Below are positions 1 to 9,223 of a stretch of DNA of 64,000 nt, piece after piece. The notes beneath the pieces were generated by a model. The model was not told the DNA's origin and did no database searches. It worked only from the letters and a program-made list of their open reading frames with translations. The number at the start of each line of letters is the position of its first letter. Position 1 is the stretch's first letter. The stretch is from the NCBI RefSeq assembly GCF_904846075.1, contig NZ_CAJGZH010000003.1:186001-250000 (forward strand), given 5' to 3'. The DNA is from Psychrobacter glacincola. Its GTDB lineage: Bacteria > Pseudomonadota > Gammaproteobacteria > Pseudomonadales > Moraxellaceae. Made by a program: the position numbers and the translations under genes.

Positions 1-357
1 GTGCAAGATACTGCTGATAAACTGGCGGCAATTATTGAAAGCAAAGGTATGAAAGTATTTGCACGCGTCGATCACCAAAAGAATGCCCAAGGTGTCAATT
101 TAACATTAAGACCGACGCAAGTGATTATGTTTGGTAATCCAAAAGCGGGTACGCCATTGATGAATTGTGAGCAAAGCGTCGCTATCGACTTACCACAAAA
201 AATCCTCATCAGTGAAGATGCTGATAAAAAAGTTTGGTTGTCGTACAATAATCCTGAATATCTCAAAGACCGCCATAATATCGAAGGCTGTGATACCGTC
301 ATTGATAATATCTCAAAAGCATTAAATGCGGTCAGCACAGCAGCGGTTGCTAAGTAA
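1..357 (+). CDS. DUF302 domain protein, 5' end outside window
   Basis: The visible 118 residues match the DUF302 pattern: a TADKL helix, then KVFARVDHQKNA, RPTQVIMFGNPKAGTPLM and a late YNNPEYL segment. DUF302 proteins are small, often periplasmic or cytosolic, and their biochemical role is not settled. The GTG at base 1 is probably an internal Val codon, because the family normally begins with a strand and an S-V-x-x-T segment before this point and often has a signal peptide. The gene is therefore most likely cut by the window edge. A strong hairpin terminator follows the stop codon. Confidence 0.85.
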   Translation: MQDTADKLAAIIESKGMKVFARVDHQKNAQGVNLTLRPTQVIMFGNPKAGTPLMNCEQSVAIDLPQKILISEDADKKVWLSYNNPEYLKDRHNIEGCDTVIDNISKALNAVSTAAVAK

Positions 358-393
358 TACTACACTCAAAAAACACGACCTAAAAAAACAGAA

Positions 394-428
394 AAGGTGG
401 GTTAGCCAAAACATAACCCACCTTTTTA
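394..428 (+). terminator. Rho-independent terminator after DUF302 gene
   Basis: A 12-bp perfect inverted repeat (AAAGGTGGGTTA with its complement) around a 9-base loop runs into a T-rich tail. It lies 37 bases after the stop of the DUF302 gene and faces the convergent DUF4031 gene, so it may serve both strands. Confidence 0.85.
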
Positions 429-444
429 TTTGTTTATGCATTTA

Positions 445-732
445 TTACAAACAATCGGACTGTGCTATTTGTGTATGTAATTCTACTCTTAGCTTCTTTG
501 CACACTCGATAATTTTTCTTCGATCGGCAGGAATTGCACCATACTCAATCGCTGTTTCTCGCATCTGCACAGTGACATCATAATGCGGATAGCTGGCGTT
601 ACGGTGAAACAGGCGCGCATCTAATTCAATCAATGCTGCAAAATCATGCAATTCTTGTAATGTATCAGCTAATAGATGACACCACTTATAGCCTTTAAAT
701 TCTATTTGCATAAAATCCACATATATCGCCAT
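445..732 (-). CDS. DUF4031 domain protein
   Basis: This 95-residue protein opens with MAIYVD and carries WCHL, ELHDFAA and a late HYDVT segment, the conserved signature of DUF4031. The family is small, cytosolic and of unknown function. The ATG is preceded by a good ribosome binding site (AGGTAGGA), which supports the start. It sits 38 bases downstream of the broken PACE transporter gene on the same strand and may share its transcript. Confidence 0.8.
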   Translation of the reverse strand: MAIYVDFMQIEFKGYKWCHLLADTLQELHDFAALIELDARLFHRNASYPHYDVTVQMRETAIEYGAIPADRRKIIECAKKLRVELHTQIAQSDCL

Positions 733-770
733 ACATCCTACCTTGCCTATTCATTTTTTGTCCTGAAGCA

Positions 771-1189
771 TCAATCAGCTTCAACAATAGGAAACACTCT
801 GTCGTAAACCCAATTAAAGACAAAAGCATATACCAAATAAAATGTCGCCATAGCGATATCCATTTTAAAAGCATCCCACAAACTGATATCCAAGTACCAA
901 GCAATGGCAGGTAAAAACAGCACCAGCAAACCACCTTCAAACAGTGCAGCGTGTAATATTCGTATAGGAACTGTCTTTTTTACATCACCACGTAGTTTAA
1001 GCAGGGCATTATCAATAAGATATTATAAAAATAATTCCACACCGTCGCGACGATAGAGCCTGCCAATGCTATTACACCCATTGAATGCAGTTCAAAGCCA
1101 AATACCCAACTTGCTAGCGGTGCAAAAATCAATAGACCGATGATTTCAAACCCTAAGGCATGGCGAATACGGTCTTTAGTGCTACGCAT
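771..1189 (-). pseudogene. PACE-family (bacterial transmembrane pair) efflux transporter, frameshifted
   Basis: The first part encodes MRSTKDRIRHALGFE with two membrane helices and stops being recognisable after WNYFYN. The rest of the family sequence continues in another frame: DNALLKLRGD, HAALFEGG, then a helix with WYLDISLW, and a final NWVYDRVFP motif ending at a TGA. Adding one T at the TTATTGAT site near 1014-1015 restores an uninterrupted protein of about 139 residues, the usual length for these four-helix proton-coupled exporters of chlorhexidine-like cations. I chose ATG 1189 over a TTG four codons upstream because the family starts MR-S-KDR. It may be a true inactivation or a sequencing indel. 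Confidence 0.85.
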
Positions 1190-1249
1190 GGTTTGTTCCA
1201 AATTTATCTATCATTTGTCCGCTCACTATCGCTAATAACTGTCGCTAAC

Positions 1250-1283
1250 AAGTACTGCTAGTTAATAAGTACTGCTGGCTAAA
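1250..1283. repeat. 17-bp tandem duplication
   Basis: Two adjacent copies of AAGTACTGCTRGYTAAW lie between the PACE gene and the transglutaminase gene. The units differ at three positions. It is one of many short tandem repeats in spacers of this window. Confidence 0.75.
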
Positions 1284-1288
1284 TGGAC

Positions 1289-3571
1289 TTATAATAAATC
1301 GTGTACATTTTTTTTCAGCTGCTTAAGTACTTTCTGGTATCCATTGTCATTGATTTCAACGGTACTTAAACGTCCATAGCGTAGCTGACGATAATCTTGT
1401 CTGATTTGCGTGATTTTTTCTTGAATAACGTCAGGATGATCACTGTCCGTTAATGTACTAGCATTACTTGTCTTAGCTTCATCATTGACATTTGTATCAT
1501 TGCGACTATCAATAGCACTGGCTAAGCGCTCAAGCCATGCTAGCTGTCCCTCGCTATCGGTACGAGCTAATGATTTATCTTGCTTAGCTATACGCTGTGA
1601 CAGCTGCATAAGTGGCAAATCTGCTGGATGCCAGTGCTTGCGGCGTCGATACCAGATGATAAATACCAAAATAACCATGACCGTAATAGCACTCGCCGCC
1701 AACCAGATAACTTGCTGCATGATAGATTTGATATTGAACCATTTAAGCAATGAGCCAGCTTGCTTATCCTTATCATAGCCAACGACGTCTTTTTGCCAAT
1801 AATAACTGGCTTGATCTGAGAAACGACGTAAGGTTTGTAGCATTTGATACTGTTGATAGTTAAACTGCGCACCTGCACCATCACCAAACATTGCTGCGCC
1901 TTGAGACTGTGTTAGCGCATCCATCCCTTGCTCCACACGCTCAGGAGCAACAAAGGCAGTGGGATCAACACGTACCCAGCCTTGACCTTCTAGCCAAACC
2001 TCAGTCCACGCATGCGCATCCTTCTGCCGCACTTCCCAAACATCACCGCCACGACTTAGCTCGCCACCTTGATAGCCTGCCACGACTCGTGCTGGTACGC
2101 CAGCTGCGCGCATCATAAAGGTAAAGCTTGAAGCGTAATGCTCACAAAACCCTGCCTTGGTATTAAACAAAAACTCATCAATACGGTTATCATTTAACCG
2201 TGGCGGCGATAGTGTATAACGAAAGTCCGTTCGATTGATCCAGCGCTCAATAGCCACCATATAACGCACAGGATCAGAGCCTGACTGCGCAAAAAGCTGC
2301 TTAGCCAATGCTCGTGTTTGTGGATTACCCTCACTTGGCAATGCTAGATTTCGACGCCTTGAGTTATCACTGAGTATAGGGTCGATACGCATCGACGAGA
2401 ACTGTAATACGTTATAGCGCAATTGCTGCGTAATAGGTTGGTTATTTAATAACGTGAAATTTGAGGTAGTACTAATATTTGGTTGATTGGTAAACGGGTA
2501 ATCAAGTCCAAATAACCAGTTTTGTTGGGTAGGTTCTAAGATAATTTGATAGCTGTTTGGTGCTACTTGCTCGGCTTCAGGAACGGTAGCAAACACGTTT
2601 TCAATCCAAGTGGGTCTTTGCGATACCGATTGCCACTGTCGCTGCTGAGGGCTAGGACGCCAAGTCACCCCATCAAAGTCACTAAATACCAAACCGCGCC
2701 AATAGAGCTGCTGCTGTGGTGGGCGGTCATTTTTAAACTCTACCCGAAATGCCAGCTCAGTTGATTGTCCCAAATTAGCAAAATCACCAGGTGACATACT
2801 GTCGGAGACACCCGTGGTTGCTTGCTGACCTGAGAGCTGAACGGACCATAGCGGTGGTAAACGTGGAAAAAACAAAAACAACACCACCAATAACGGTAGC
2901 GCACCAACACCCAGCACACACAAAGTACGCAGACGACCATCACCACGAGCATTGCCATCATCGTTTAATGCAATGAACGCGAGCAACACGATAATCGCAC
3001 CAATCGCAACTTCTAAAGTCGTAAACAGTCCTTGATCCATCAAAAACAATGCCGCCAGTACAAACAATGATAGGTTTAATACCACATAAGCATCACGCCG
3101 TTTATACACCTCCCACAGCTTGCTAATGAGACATAGCACTAAAAACGCCACGCCCATATCCAGTCCAAACGCTGTATTGTAAGTCAGCCATAGACCTGCC
3201 AGCCCCAATAAAAAGCCGAGCATTTGCATGCCTTGATAGACACGTTTTAAATGCGCTATTTTTTTGAACTTAGCTTTTATAGACGGTAGCTGGGCGGCGA
3301 TGCTGACCACCGCAAAACCTATCAACCAAAACGGCAGATGCGCCGCATGAGGTAAAATAACGGTAATTTGAGCAATTAGTACCCAATAATAAGCAGGTAA
3401 GGCGAATAGCTTACGAGTCCATTTTGCAGCGCTATCCTGTAGAACACGATCAGTGACGTTTTGACCCAGTGCCAACTGCTCAAAGCTTGTGGGACTTGTT
3501 TCAGGAAAACCTATAAATGTGTTTTCAGCTTCCTTTGTAGGGATTTTTTTTGAGTTGGTCCTATTAGTCAT
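1289..3571 (-). CDS. Transglutaminase-like membrane protein (TgpA type, DUF3488)
   Basis: About 760 residues. The N-terminal third has several hydrophobic helices (DUF3488), followed by a large periplasmic part with a transglutaminase-like core. The Cys of FCEHYA, the His of DAHAW and the Asp of RVDPT form the expected catalytic triad. A single helix just before an RRRKHW stretch anchors the cytosolic DUF4129-like tail. Pseudomonas TgpA, the best known relative, is essential and periplasmic, but its substrate is unclear. The ATG at 3571 overlaps the stop of the DUF58 gene as ATGA; an in-frame TTG at 3598 is less likely. It is the third gene of a MoxR-DUF58-transglutaminase set, a very common combination. 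Confidence 0.88.
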   Translation of the reverse strand: MTNRTNSKKIPTKEAENTFIGFPETSPTSFEQLALGQNVTDRVLQDSAAKWTRKLFALPAYYWVLIAQITVILPHAAHLPFWLIGFAVVSIAAQLPSIKAKFKKIAHLKRVYQGMQMLGFLLGLAGLWLTYNTAFGLDMGVAFLVLCLISKLWEVYKRRDAYVVLNLSLFVLAALFLMDQGLFTTLEVAIGAIIVLLAFIALNDDGNARGDGRLRTLCVLGVGALPLLVVLFLFFPRLPPLWSVQLSGQQATTGVSDSMSPGDFANLGQSTELAFRVEFKNDRPPQQQLYWRGLVFSDFDGVTWRPSPQQRQWQSVSQRPTWIENVFATVPEAEQVAPNSYQIILEPTQQNWLFGLDYPFTNQPNISTTSNFTLLNNQPITQQLRYNVLQFSSMRIDPILSDNSRRRNLALPSEGNPQTRALAKQLFAQSGSDPVRYMVAIERWINRTDFRYTLSPPRLNDNRIDEFLFNTKAGFCEHYASSFTFMMRAAGVPARVVAGYQGGELSRGGDVWEVRQKDAHAWTEVWLEGQGWVRVDPTAFVAPERVEQGMDALTQSQGAAMFGDGAGAQFNYQQYQMLQTLRRFSDQASYYWQKDVVGYDKDKQAGSLLKWFNIKSIMQQVIWLAASAITVMVILVFIIWYRRRKHWHPADLPLMQLSQRIAKQDKSLARTDSEGQLAWLERLASAIDSRNDTNVNDEAKTSNASTLTDSDHPDVIQEKITQIRQDYRQLRYGRLSTVEINDNGYQKVLKQLKKNVHDLL

Positions 3572-4629
3572 TGTGCTTTCGCCAACCTTAGCAAGCACGC
3601 TTGTGCAAAACTGTCGCCTTCACCCATTGGTGCAGTAGAATGGGTGTCATTGGGTAAGCGCATATGAAATATCACGCCCAGCTCACCTAATTTCATCGCC
3701 CCATACGCCAGTTGTGCCAGTTTTTGCTCATGATGTGCTGCTGGCATATCCGCATAATCCAACGTTTGCTCATGACCGACTGGATCAGCAAAGTGCTTGG
3801 TCAACATGCCTTGACCACGTGCTACATGTCCCCACGACACCCGTGCCAGAGACTCGCCTTCAACGTAGTTATCTAGCCGCTCAAAATCATCTTGACCTTG
3901 CCGATATTGCCCACCTGTTGGCAAATCCTCCTGACTGGCAACGGCATATTGCGTCTGCCAATCAAACACTTCAGGTTTTGGATAGACCCAAGCAGTACGG
4001 GCAAAATAAACATAGGACCACGCCTGCATAATACCCAAAGGATAAACCGTTTTAATTTTTAAGCGTGGTAATTCAAACTGCCCACGATTCTGCGTCGGTA
4101 CTGGCAAGCGAATAATTTGCTCGCCTTGCAGTCGTGTCACAAGTATCGACTGTTTATTATCAGCACCATGTTTGATTTTTTTATAGGCTTTTTTATCTGT
4201 TTTATTATTAGGCTTGCTACTAACCTTGTCATCAGCCTGCTCAAAGCTAAATAACAACTGTCGTCTTGGTTGACGGCTCTCACTGCGCAACTGTAAAGTC
4301 ACCCAAACAGGCGCGCCCGCTTCTGCCATAGTCACTTCAAGCAAACGTACTTGCAGACCTGAAATGTGCGCAAAGGTTACATGAAAGCTGATAAGCCAGA
4401 CGCTGACCAAATAAAAACATAAACCTAACACCAAGTTATTGCCATAGTTAATGCCAGCGATAAAGGTGATGATTAATAACACTGCATATAGCGTCCCTTC
4501 ACGGCTAAAAAAGATATAGACGTTACGCAAATTGAGGGGGGCGCTATCGCTTTTGGGCGCACGCGAGGCAAACCAACGGCTTAATGTGGAAGTGGCTGGT
4601 ACGGTTAAGGCTTTTGGCAAAAAGCTCAT
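3568..4629 (-). CDS. DUF58 domain protein
   Basis: 353 residues. Two hydrophobic helices (about residues 30-80) precede a soluble region ending in the DUF58 hallmark: ERLDNYVEGES, VSWGHVARG and LTKHF. DUF58 proteins are partners of MoxR ATPases, and some have a VWA-like fold. A Lys-rich insert (about residues 140-165) is probably a species-specific loop. The gene follows moxR by about 150 bases and is translationally coupled to the transglutaminase gene by a 4-base overlap. Confidence 0.88.
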   Translation of the reverse strand: MSFLPKALTVPATSTLSRWFASRAPKSDSAPLNLRNVYIFFSREGTLYAVLLIITFIAGINYGNNLVLGLCFYLVSVWLISFHVTFAHISGLQVRLLEVTMAEAGAPVWVTLQLRSESRQPRRQLLFSFEQADDKVSSKPNNKTDKKAYKKIKHGADNKQSILVTRLQGEQIIRLPVPTQNRGQFELPRLKIKTVYPLGIMQAWSYVYFARTAWVYPKPEVFDWQTQYAVASQEDLPTGGQYRQGQDDFERLDNYVEGESLARVSWGHVARGQGMLTKHFADPVGHEQTLDYADMPAAHHEQKLAQLAYGAMKLGELGVIFHMRLPNDTHSTAPMGEGDSFAQACLLRLAKAQ

Positions 4630-4776
4630 GACTACACTATCCTTACCATAAAATTGATACTCTCATTCACAATTGGTGATAGTTTTAAAACAAATACGCC
4701 ATGAGACAACAAGCAGCTAAAAAATAAATACTCAGATAATAGTGATTGAAGTAACAACTATTTAAATAACCATCAT

Positions 4777-5811
4777 TTAACTGATAACAGCCACTTCTGC
4801 CAATATACGTTGTGCGATGGTCTGCGTCGCCTGCCCACCAGTCACATGCGCTGGGACAAAGCGCTGACCGAGACGATGATCTGTGACCGCGGCAAACACC
4901 GCTTGGATATCCTCAGGTGTCACTTCCACATGCCCCGATACGTACGCATAAGCCTGCGCAGCACGCTGTAGCGACAATACTCCACGCGGTGATAAGCCAT
5001 GATACTCGGAGCTTGCTCGTGTCTTTGCGACCAATCGCTGCAGATAATCCAAGACCACATCCGCAACATAAACGTGTTTAACACCTTGCTGTGCTAATAA
5101 GACCGCCTCGGTATCAAGCAGCGCATCTAAATTTTTTAGTAGCTCGCGGCGATCCTGACCTTTTAATAGCTCACGCTCTGCGGTAGGCGACGGATAACCA
5201 AGCGACAAGCATAGTAAGAATCTATCTAGCTGTGATTCAGGAAGCGGATAGACACCTGCTTGCTGCAAAGGATTTTGGGTTGCAATGACAAAAAACGGCT
5301 GCGGCAAAGGATAGGTTTGCCCATCTTGAGTGACTTGCCGTTCTTCCATCGCTTCTAGTAACGCGCTTTGCGTCTTAGGGCTAGAGCGATTAATCTCATC
5401 AGCGAGTAGCAGCTGAGTAAAAATAGGACCTGCTCGAAACTCAAATTGCTGTTTCTTTTGATCATAAATGCTCATGCCTAAGATATCTGCTGGCAGCATA
5501 TCATTGGTGAACTGTACACGGCTAAAGCTCAAGCCTAATAATTGCGCCAAGCCTTGCGCCAACGTCGTCTTGCCCATACCCGGCAGATCTTGCAGTAACA
5601 GATGTCCACCTGCCAAAATACCACTCAGCGCAAGCTTAACCACTTGCGGCTTATCTAACACAATATGATTTAGCTGCGCCATAAGTTGGGCAATTTTTTG
5701 CTGATTGTGACGATAATCGGCAGCGCTAAAGGGCGACTTATGAATCACCTCTGCTGCTGACTGATGTGGTGTTGTAATGGCTCTATCGATAGCTGCGTGG
5801 GTCATAGTCAA
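4777..5811 (-). CDS. MoxR-family AAA+ ATPase
   Basis: 344 residues. Walker A is visible as LPGMGKTT, Walker B as LLADEINR, followed by the MoxR signature SPKTQSALLEAMEERQ and sensor 1 in IATQNP. MoxR ATPases act as chaperone-like remodelling factors for partner proteins, here probably the DUF58 and transglutaminase proteins encoded next on the same strand. The first 35 residues before the AAA core are a family-typical variable extension. Confidence 0.93.
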   Translation of the reverse strand: MTMTHAAIDRAITTPHQSAAEVIHKSPFSAADYRHNQQKIAQLMAQLNHIVLDKPQVVKLALSGILAGGHLLLQDLPGMGKTTLAQGLAQLLGLSFSRVQFTNDMLPADILGMSIYDQKKQQFEFRAGPIFTQLLLADEINRSSPKTQSALLEAMEERQVTQDGQTYPLPQPFFVIATQNPLQQAGVYPLPESQLDRFLLCLSLGYPSPTAERELLKGQDRRELLKNLDALLDTEAVLLAQQGVKHVYVADVVLDYLQRLVAKTRASSEYHGLSPRGVLSLQRAAQAYAYVSGHVEVTPEDIQAVFAAVTDHRLGQRFVPAHVTGGQATQTIAQRILAEVAVIS

Positions 5812-6023
5812 TTATTGGCTCATTTCTTATGGGATTAGTGTTTCTAGGGCGTGTTCTTATTTTGAAAGTGGTGACAAAAATGAGATAAATGGCAGCCAAA
5901 CAAGGAAAATAGCGCTGATAATATTAAGATATTAACCAATTGTTTGGCGTGGTTTAGCAAAATTCAACCATCTTTAGCCCATTTAGTCGCTTTCGTTTAG
6001 CTTGAGGACACACCATAAACTGG

Positions 6024-6488
6024 CTATTGCTTTGAGTCATCTTCAGTTATCGGCACGGCGGCACGAAGCGTTGACAGATAAGCGATGACATCTGCGCGTT
6101 CTTGCGCATCGGGCATCGGGTTTGATAGCATTTTTGAGTCTAGCATGCCTTTTTCTGCATCCGCAATATAAGGGTCGAGCGTTTGCGCATCCCATACCCA
6201 ACCTGATGTTTTTAGCCCGTCACTATAGGTGTAATCTTCTAGCTCAGCGGCGGGTGCACCGTATATATTCATCAGCTGCGGACCTTTTTTGTTGAGCCCC
6301 GCATTCAGCTGATGACATTGACCACAAGCGTCTTGATAAATGATCGCGCCGTTATCAGCATCACCTTCCGTATAGATCGGCAATGTTACAGCAGCACGAT
6401 GATCCGGTGGCGTACTTTCTCCGCAAGCGCTGAGCAATAAAACAGCAGCAAATATACTGCTTATTTGATATTTATTAATGATGGACAT
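6024..6488 (-). CDS. Lipoprotein c-type cytochrome
   Basis: About 154 residues. A short signal with lipobox LLLSAC predicts anchoring in the membrane. One haem-binding CGQCH follows, and a Met in the SNPMPD segment is the probable sixth haem ligand. The fold is a class I monohaem cytochrome c, likely an electron shuttle facing the periplasm. ATG 6488 is preferred; a TTG three codons upstream is also open. No oxidase or dehydrogenase gene lies beside it, so its partner cannot be named. Confidence 0.85.
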   Translation of the reverse strand: MSIINKYQISSIFAAVLLLSACGESTPPDHRAAVTLPIYTEGDADNGAIIYQDACGQCHQLNAGLNKKGPQLMNIYGAPAAELEDYTYSDGLKTSGWVWDAQTLDPYIADAEKGMLDSKMLSNPMPDAQERADVIAYLSTLRAAVPITEDDSKQ

Positions 6489-6777
6489 TTTCGGCAATCT
6501 TTGGTTAAGGAATGTCAGCTATAGGTGAACAATAAAAATGATAAGGTAGGGTCAAACACATACAAAGTGGAACCCTCTTCACGTCTAAATAGCTGCTTTT
6601 AAAAACATAACGTTATTTATTGGGGCATATCGAGCCAATAAACAACGCTTATAGGACAGTTTGAGTAAAACTTTTGTAATATATGACGATAAAGAATTTA
6701 TGAACTATTAAGCCGTGTAGAGTATTCTATAAATAGGCACTGTTGATAGTTGCGTATCAAACGCACCCTAAATGACG

Positions 6778-8865
6778 TTAGGTCGCAACCTTTATCGTAC
6801 TGCTGGGTTCTTCTAGATAATAGCCTTGTAAATAGCGCGCGCCCACGCTCCAAGCAACGGACATGGTCGCCGCATCTTCAATATAAGGCATCAATACGTC
6901 CACATTGACTTCATTAGTACGCATAATAAGTGATTTGACAGTTTCTAAATTGTCTGCTGAGTCAATGCCATCCACATAGCTGCGTGCTAAACGCACCATA
7001 TCTGGCTGCACAAAACTGACAATCTCTATGGATTTGGCAGAAGAACCGAAGTTATTGATGCCCATCTGACAGCTGACTTGATTAAGGGCGGCAAACTGTG
7101 TTTTTGCCACTGTAAGATGGTCTGAGACGTCTTTTTCGTTGAATTGCAAGGTGAGCACACCAGCTGCACCGCCCACCGCTTTTATAAGCTGACTGGCAAC
7201 ACTAGGCAGTTTTTTGTCTATCAATGAGGCACTAGTCAATTGCACTAGCAATCTGGCTTCAGGATGTGTTTTACGTACCTCATTGACCTTTTTACAGGCA
7301 TTGATGAGCACCCAACGATCTATTTTTTCGAGCAATTTATGCGTCTTGGCGACTGCCATAAATTGATCAGGCGTCAATATCGTATTGTCCGCATCCGCCA
7401 ATGGCAACCGCAGATATACTTCAAAAAAGTCGCTTCGGTCATTGTTAATATCATATATTGGCTGGAAAGATAACTCAAAACGGCTATTGGCAATGGCATC
7501 AACTAAAGATTCGGCAAGCGCATGATCATCACTATTGGCATGCTCGCTTGGATCGTACAAATGATAAGTGCCGCCATGATTAGAGGTCTCTATCATAATC
7601 TGATTGATGGCATCCATCGCTCGTTCAAGCACGATACTTGGCTCTGCTGTATTGGTTTCGATTTTGACAATACCAATACTGACAGTCGTACTGGTCGTAC
7701 GCTTATCTACTTCAATGAGCATATCACTGATATGTGAACCAATATGCTTAGCCAGTGTTTCAAGCTCTGTGGTGCTCTTGTCCTCGACCAGTATGGTAAA
7801 GGCAGTATCACTAAAACGACTCACATGCCCGTCTGATATCAGCTCATCTAACGCATAGGCGACTTGCTTGACGGTCGCATCTACCCCTTGCAAACCTAGA
7901 CTGCTTCTTATTTTACCGACATTATCGAGCTGAATATACAAAAGCCCAGCCGTCAGTACACCTTGACGTGCTTGCTGGTACACGATTGCCATTTGTTCTT
8001 CAAAGCCGCGGCGGTTGTTGATTCCTGTCAGGCTGTCTTTGCATTCAGCAGCTGCCAAACGCTTAGCGACTTCCGCACTATTATTATGGTTTTGTTGGAT
8101 AATAACCTGCGTCACCGGTTCGCCATCTAAGGTCGCGGCTGCCAATTGTAGCTTTGCTTCAAAAGTACTGCCATCCATCCGCTTACTTTCAAAATTGAAC
8201 TCGACTTCTTGGCGGCTACCTTTATCAAATTGACGTAAGAACTGTTTGAAACCCTTAACGTTATCACCGCCTGCAATCAGGTCAACAACAGGCACGCCTA
8301 TGGCATCATTCATTGACTCAAAACCAAAAAGCTGAAGATAAGGATCATTGGCAAAAATATGGATACCCTGATCAATATAGGCGACCGCACTTTTAGAGTT
8401 TTTAATCAATACATTGGCGCGTTGCTCTGCTTCAGAGAGAACATGGCGCAACGTTCTAAGCTCACGGCGACTGCGTAAATTATCATGCTGTAGACAGATA
8501 GACATCACTACTGCCATCTCTTGGTCTACTTTGAGCGATTTGACCATCGTGCCGCTAATAATATCAGGTAGCCCCTCATCGTTATTGGCGGACGCTGCCA
8601 TCTCTTCATTGAATAGGCAGATCATAGGCAAATCAATACTTTGCTCTTGAACGACGCCCACCACATCGGTGAAACTCATATCATAAGCATTGCCAAACAC
8701 CAAGACATCCCACGGTTGTCGAAGTGACTTTAACAGCTCCTCTTTATCGTCCAAAAACCCTAAATTGATGGTGTCATAATAGCAACCTAGTAAGTGCACA
8801 AGGCGCTCAGCATAGAGCTGATCGTCATCAATGACTAAGAGATTTAAGACGGACTGAGTACGCAT
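6778..8865 (-). CDS. FimX-like REC-PAS-GGDEF-EAL protein with degenerate active sites
   Basis: About 695 residues. Domains in order: a receiver-like domain (LLVIDDDQ at the start), a PAS domain (about 150-270, with NDPYLQLFGFES), a GGDEF domain (about 275-430) and an EAL domain (about 450-690). The GGDEF signature is replaced by RFSDTAFTIL, and the EAL motif by FEVYLRL, so both enzyme activities are probably lost. The EAL domain may still bind c-di-GMP, as in Pseudomonas FimX, which controls type IV pilus assembly and twitching. ATG 8865, with AAGG upstream, is preferred over the in-frame ATG at 8934, which adds a basic tail. Confidence 0.85.
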   Translation of the reverse strand: MRTQSVLNLLVIDDDQLYAERLVHLLGCYYDTINLGFLDDKEELLKSLRQPWDVLVFGNAYDMSFTDVVGVVQEQSIDLPMICLFNEEMAASANNDEGLPDIISGTMVKSLKVDQEMAVVMSICLQHDNLRSRRELRTLRHVLSEAEQRANVLIKNSKSAVAYIDQGIHIFANDPYLQLFGFESMNDAIGVPVVDLIAGGDNVKGFKQFLRQFDKGSRQEVEFNFESKRMDGSTFEAKLQLAAATLDGEPVTQVIIQQNHNNSAEVAKRLAAAECKDSLTGINNRRGFEEQMAIVYQQARQGVLTAGLLYIQLDNVGKIRSSLGLQGVDATVKQVAYALDELISDGHVSRFSDTAFTILVEDKSTTELETLAKHIGSHISDMLIEVDKRTTSTTVSIGIVKIETNTAEPSIVLERAMDAINQIMIETSNHGGTYHLYDPSEHANSDDHALAESLVDAIANSRFELSFQPIYDINNDRSDFFEVYLRLPLADADNTILTPDQFMAVAKTHKLLEKIDRWVLINACKKVNEVRKTHPEARLLVQLTSASLIDKKLPSVASQLIKAVGGAAGVLTLQFNEKDVSDHLTVAKTQFAALNQVSCQMGINNFGSSAKSIEIVSFVQPDMVRLARSYVDGIDSADNLETVKSLIMRTNEVNVDVLMPYIEDAATMSVAWSVGARYLQGYYLEEPSSTIKVAT

Positions 8866-9223
8866 AAGAAGCCTTTTGGATCTTGTGATCTTATTTTTAT
8901 GTTTGGTTTGATACCCTACACCTTTTCCAAGCATTAACCCAGCAAGGAGAATACTATCAGGGATAGGCTTAGCGGTTTTTAGTAGATTGGCATCGTCTTT
9001 CGAATCAAGGCGACATCTTGGTGAAGCAAAAACATCGTATAAACGAACATAACTGTATCAATCATTATAGACAATAACTTGACTGATTGCAGACTAACTT
9101 ATCATCATTATTCAGTACATTTATTCACTGCTATTATCGAATAAAAAATTCAATGAAGTAGCCTTTAAGCCAGTATTTATTGACATTACTATTTGACAAC
9201 TTTTCAATAGACGCTCAAACAAA
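8866..9223. other. Spacer between fimX-like gene and the upstream gene
   Basis: A 358-base AT-rich stretch with no convincing ORF, RNA gene or strong hairpin. It must hold the promoter of the fimX-like gene. Part of it (8866-8934) is an in-frame extension of that gene judged non-coding. Confidence 0.5.

Noticed and set aside
695..940. 81-codon minus-strand ORF over the PACE gene
   Set aside because: It is a third frame across the transporter region. The real PACE C-terminal half is in a different frame ending at 771.
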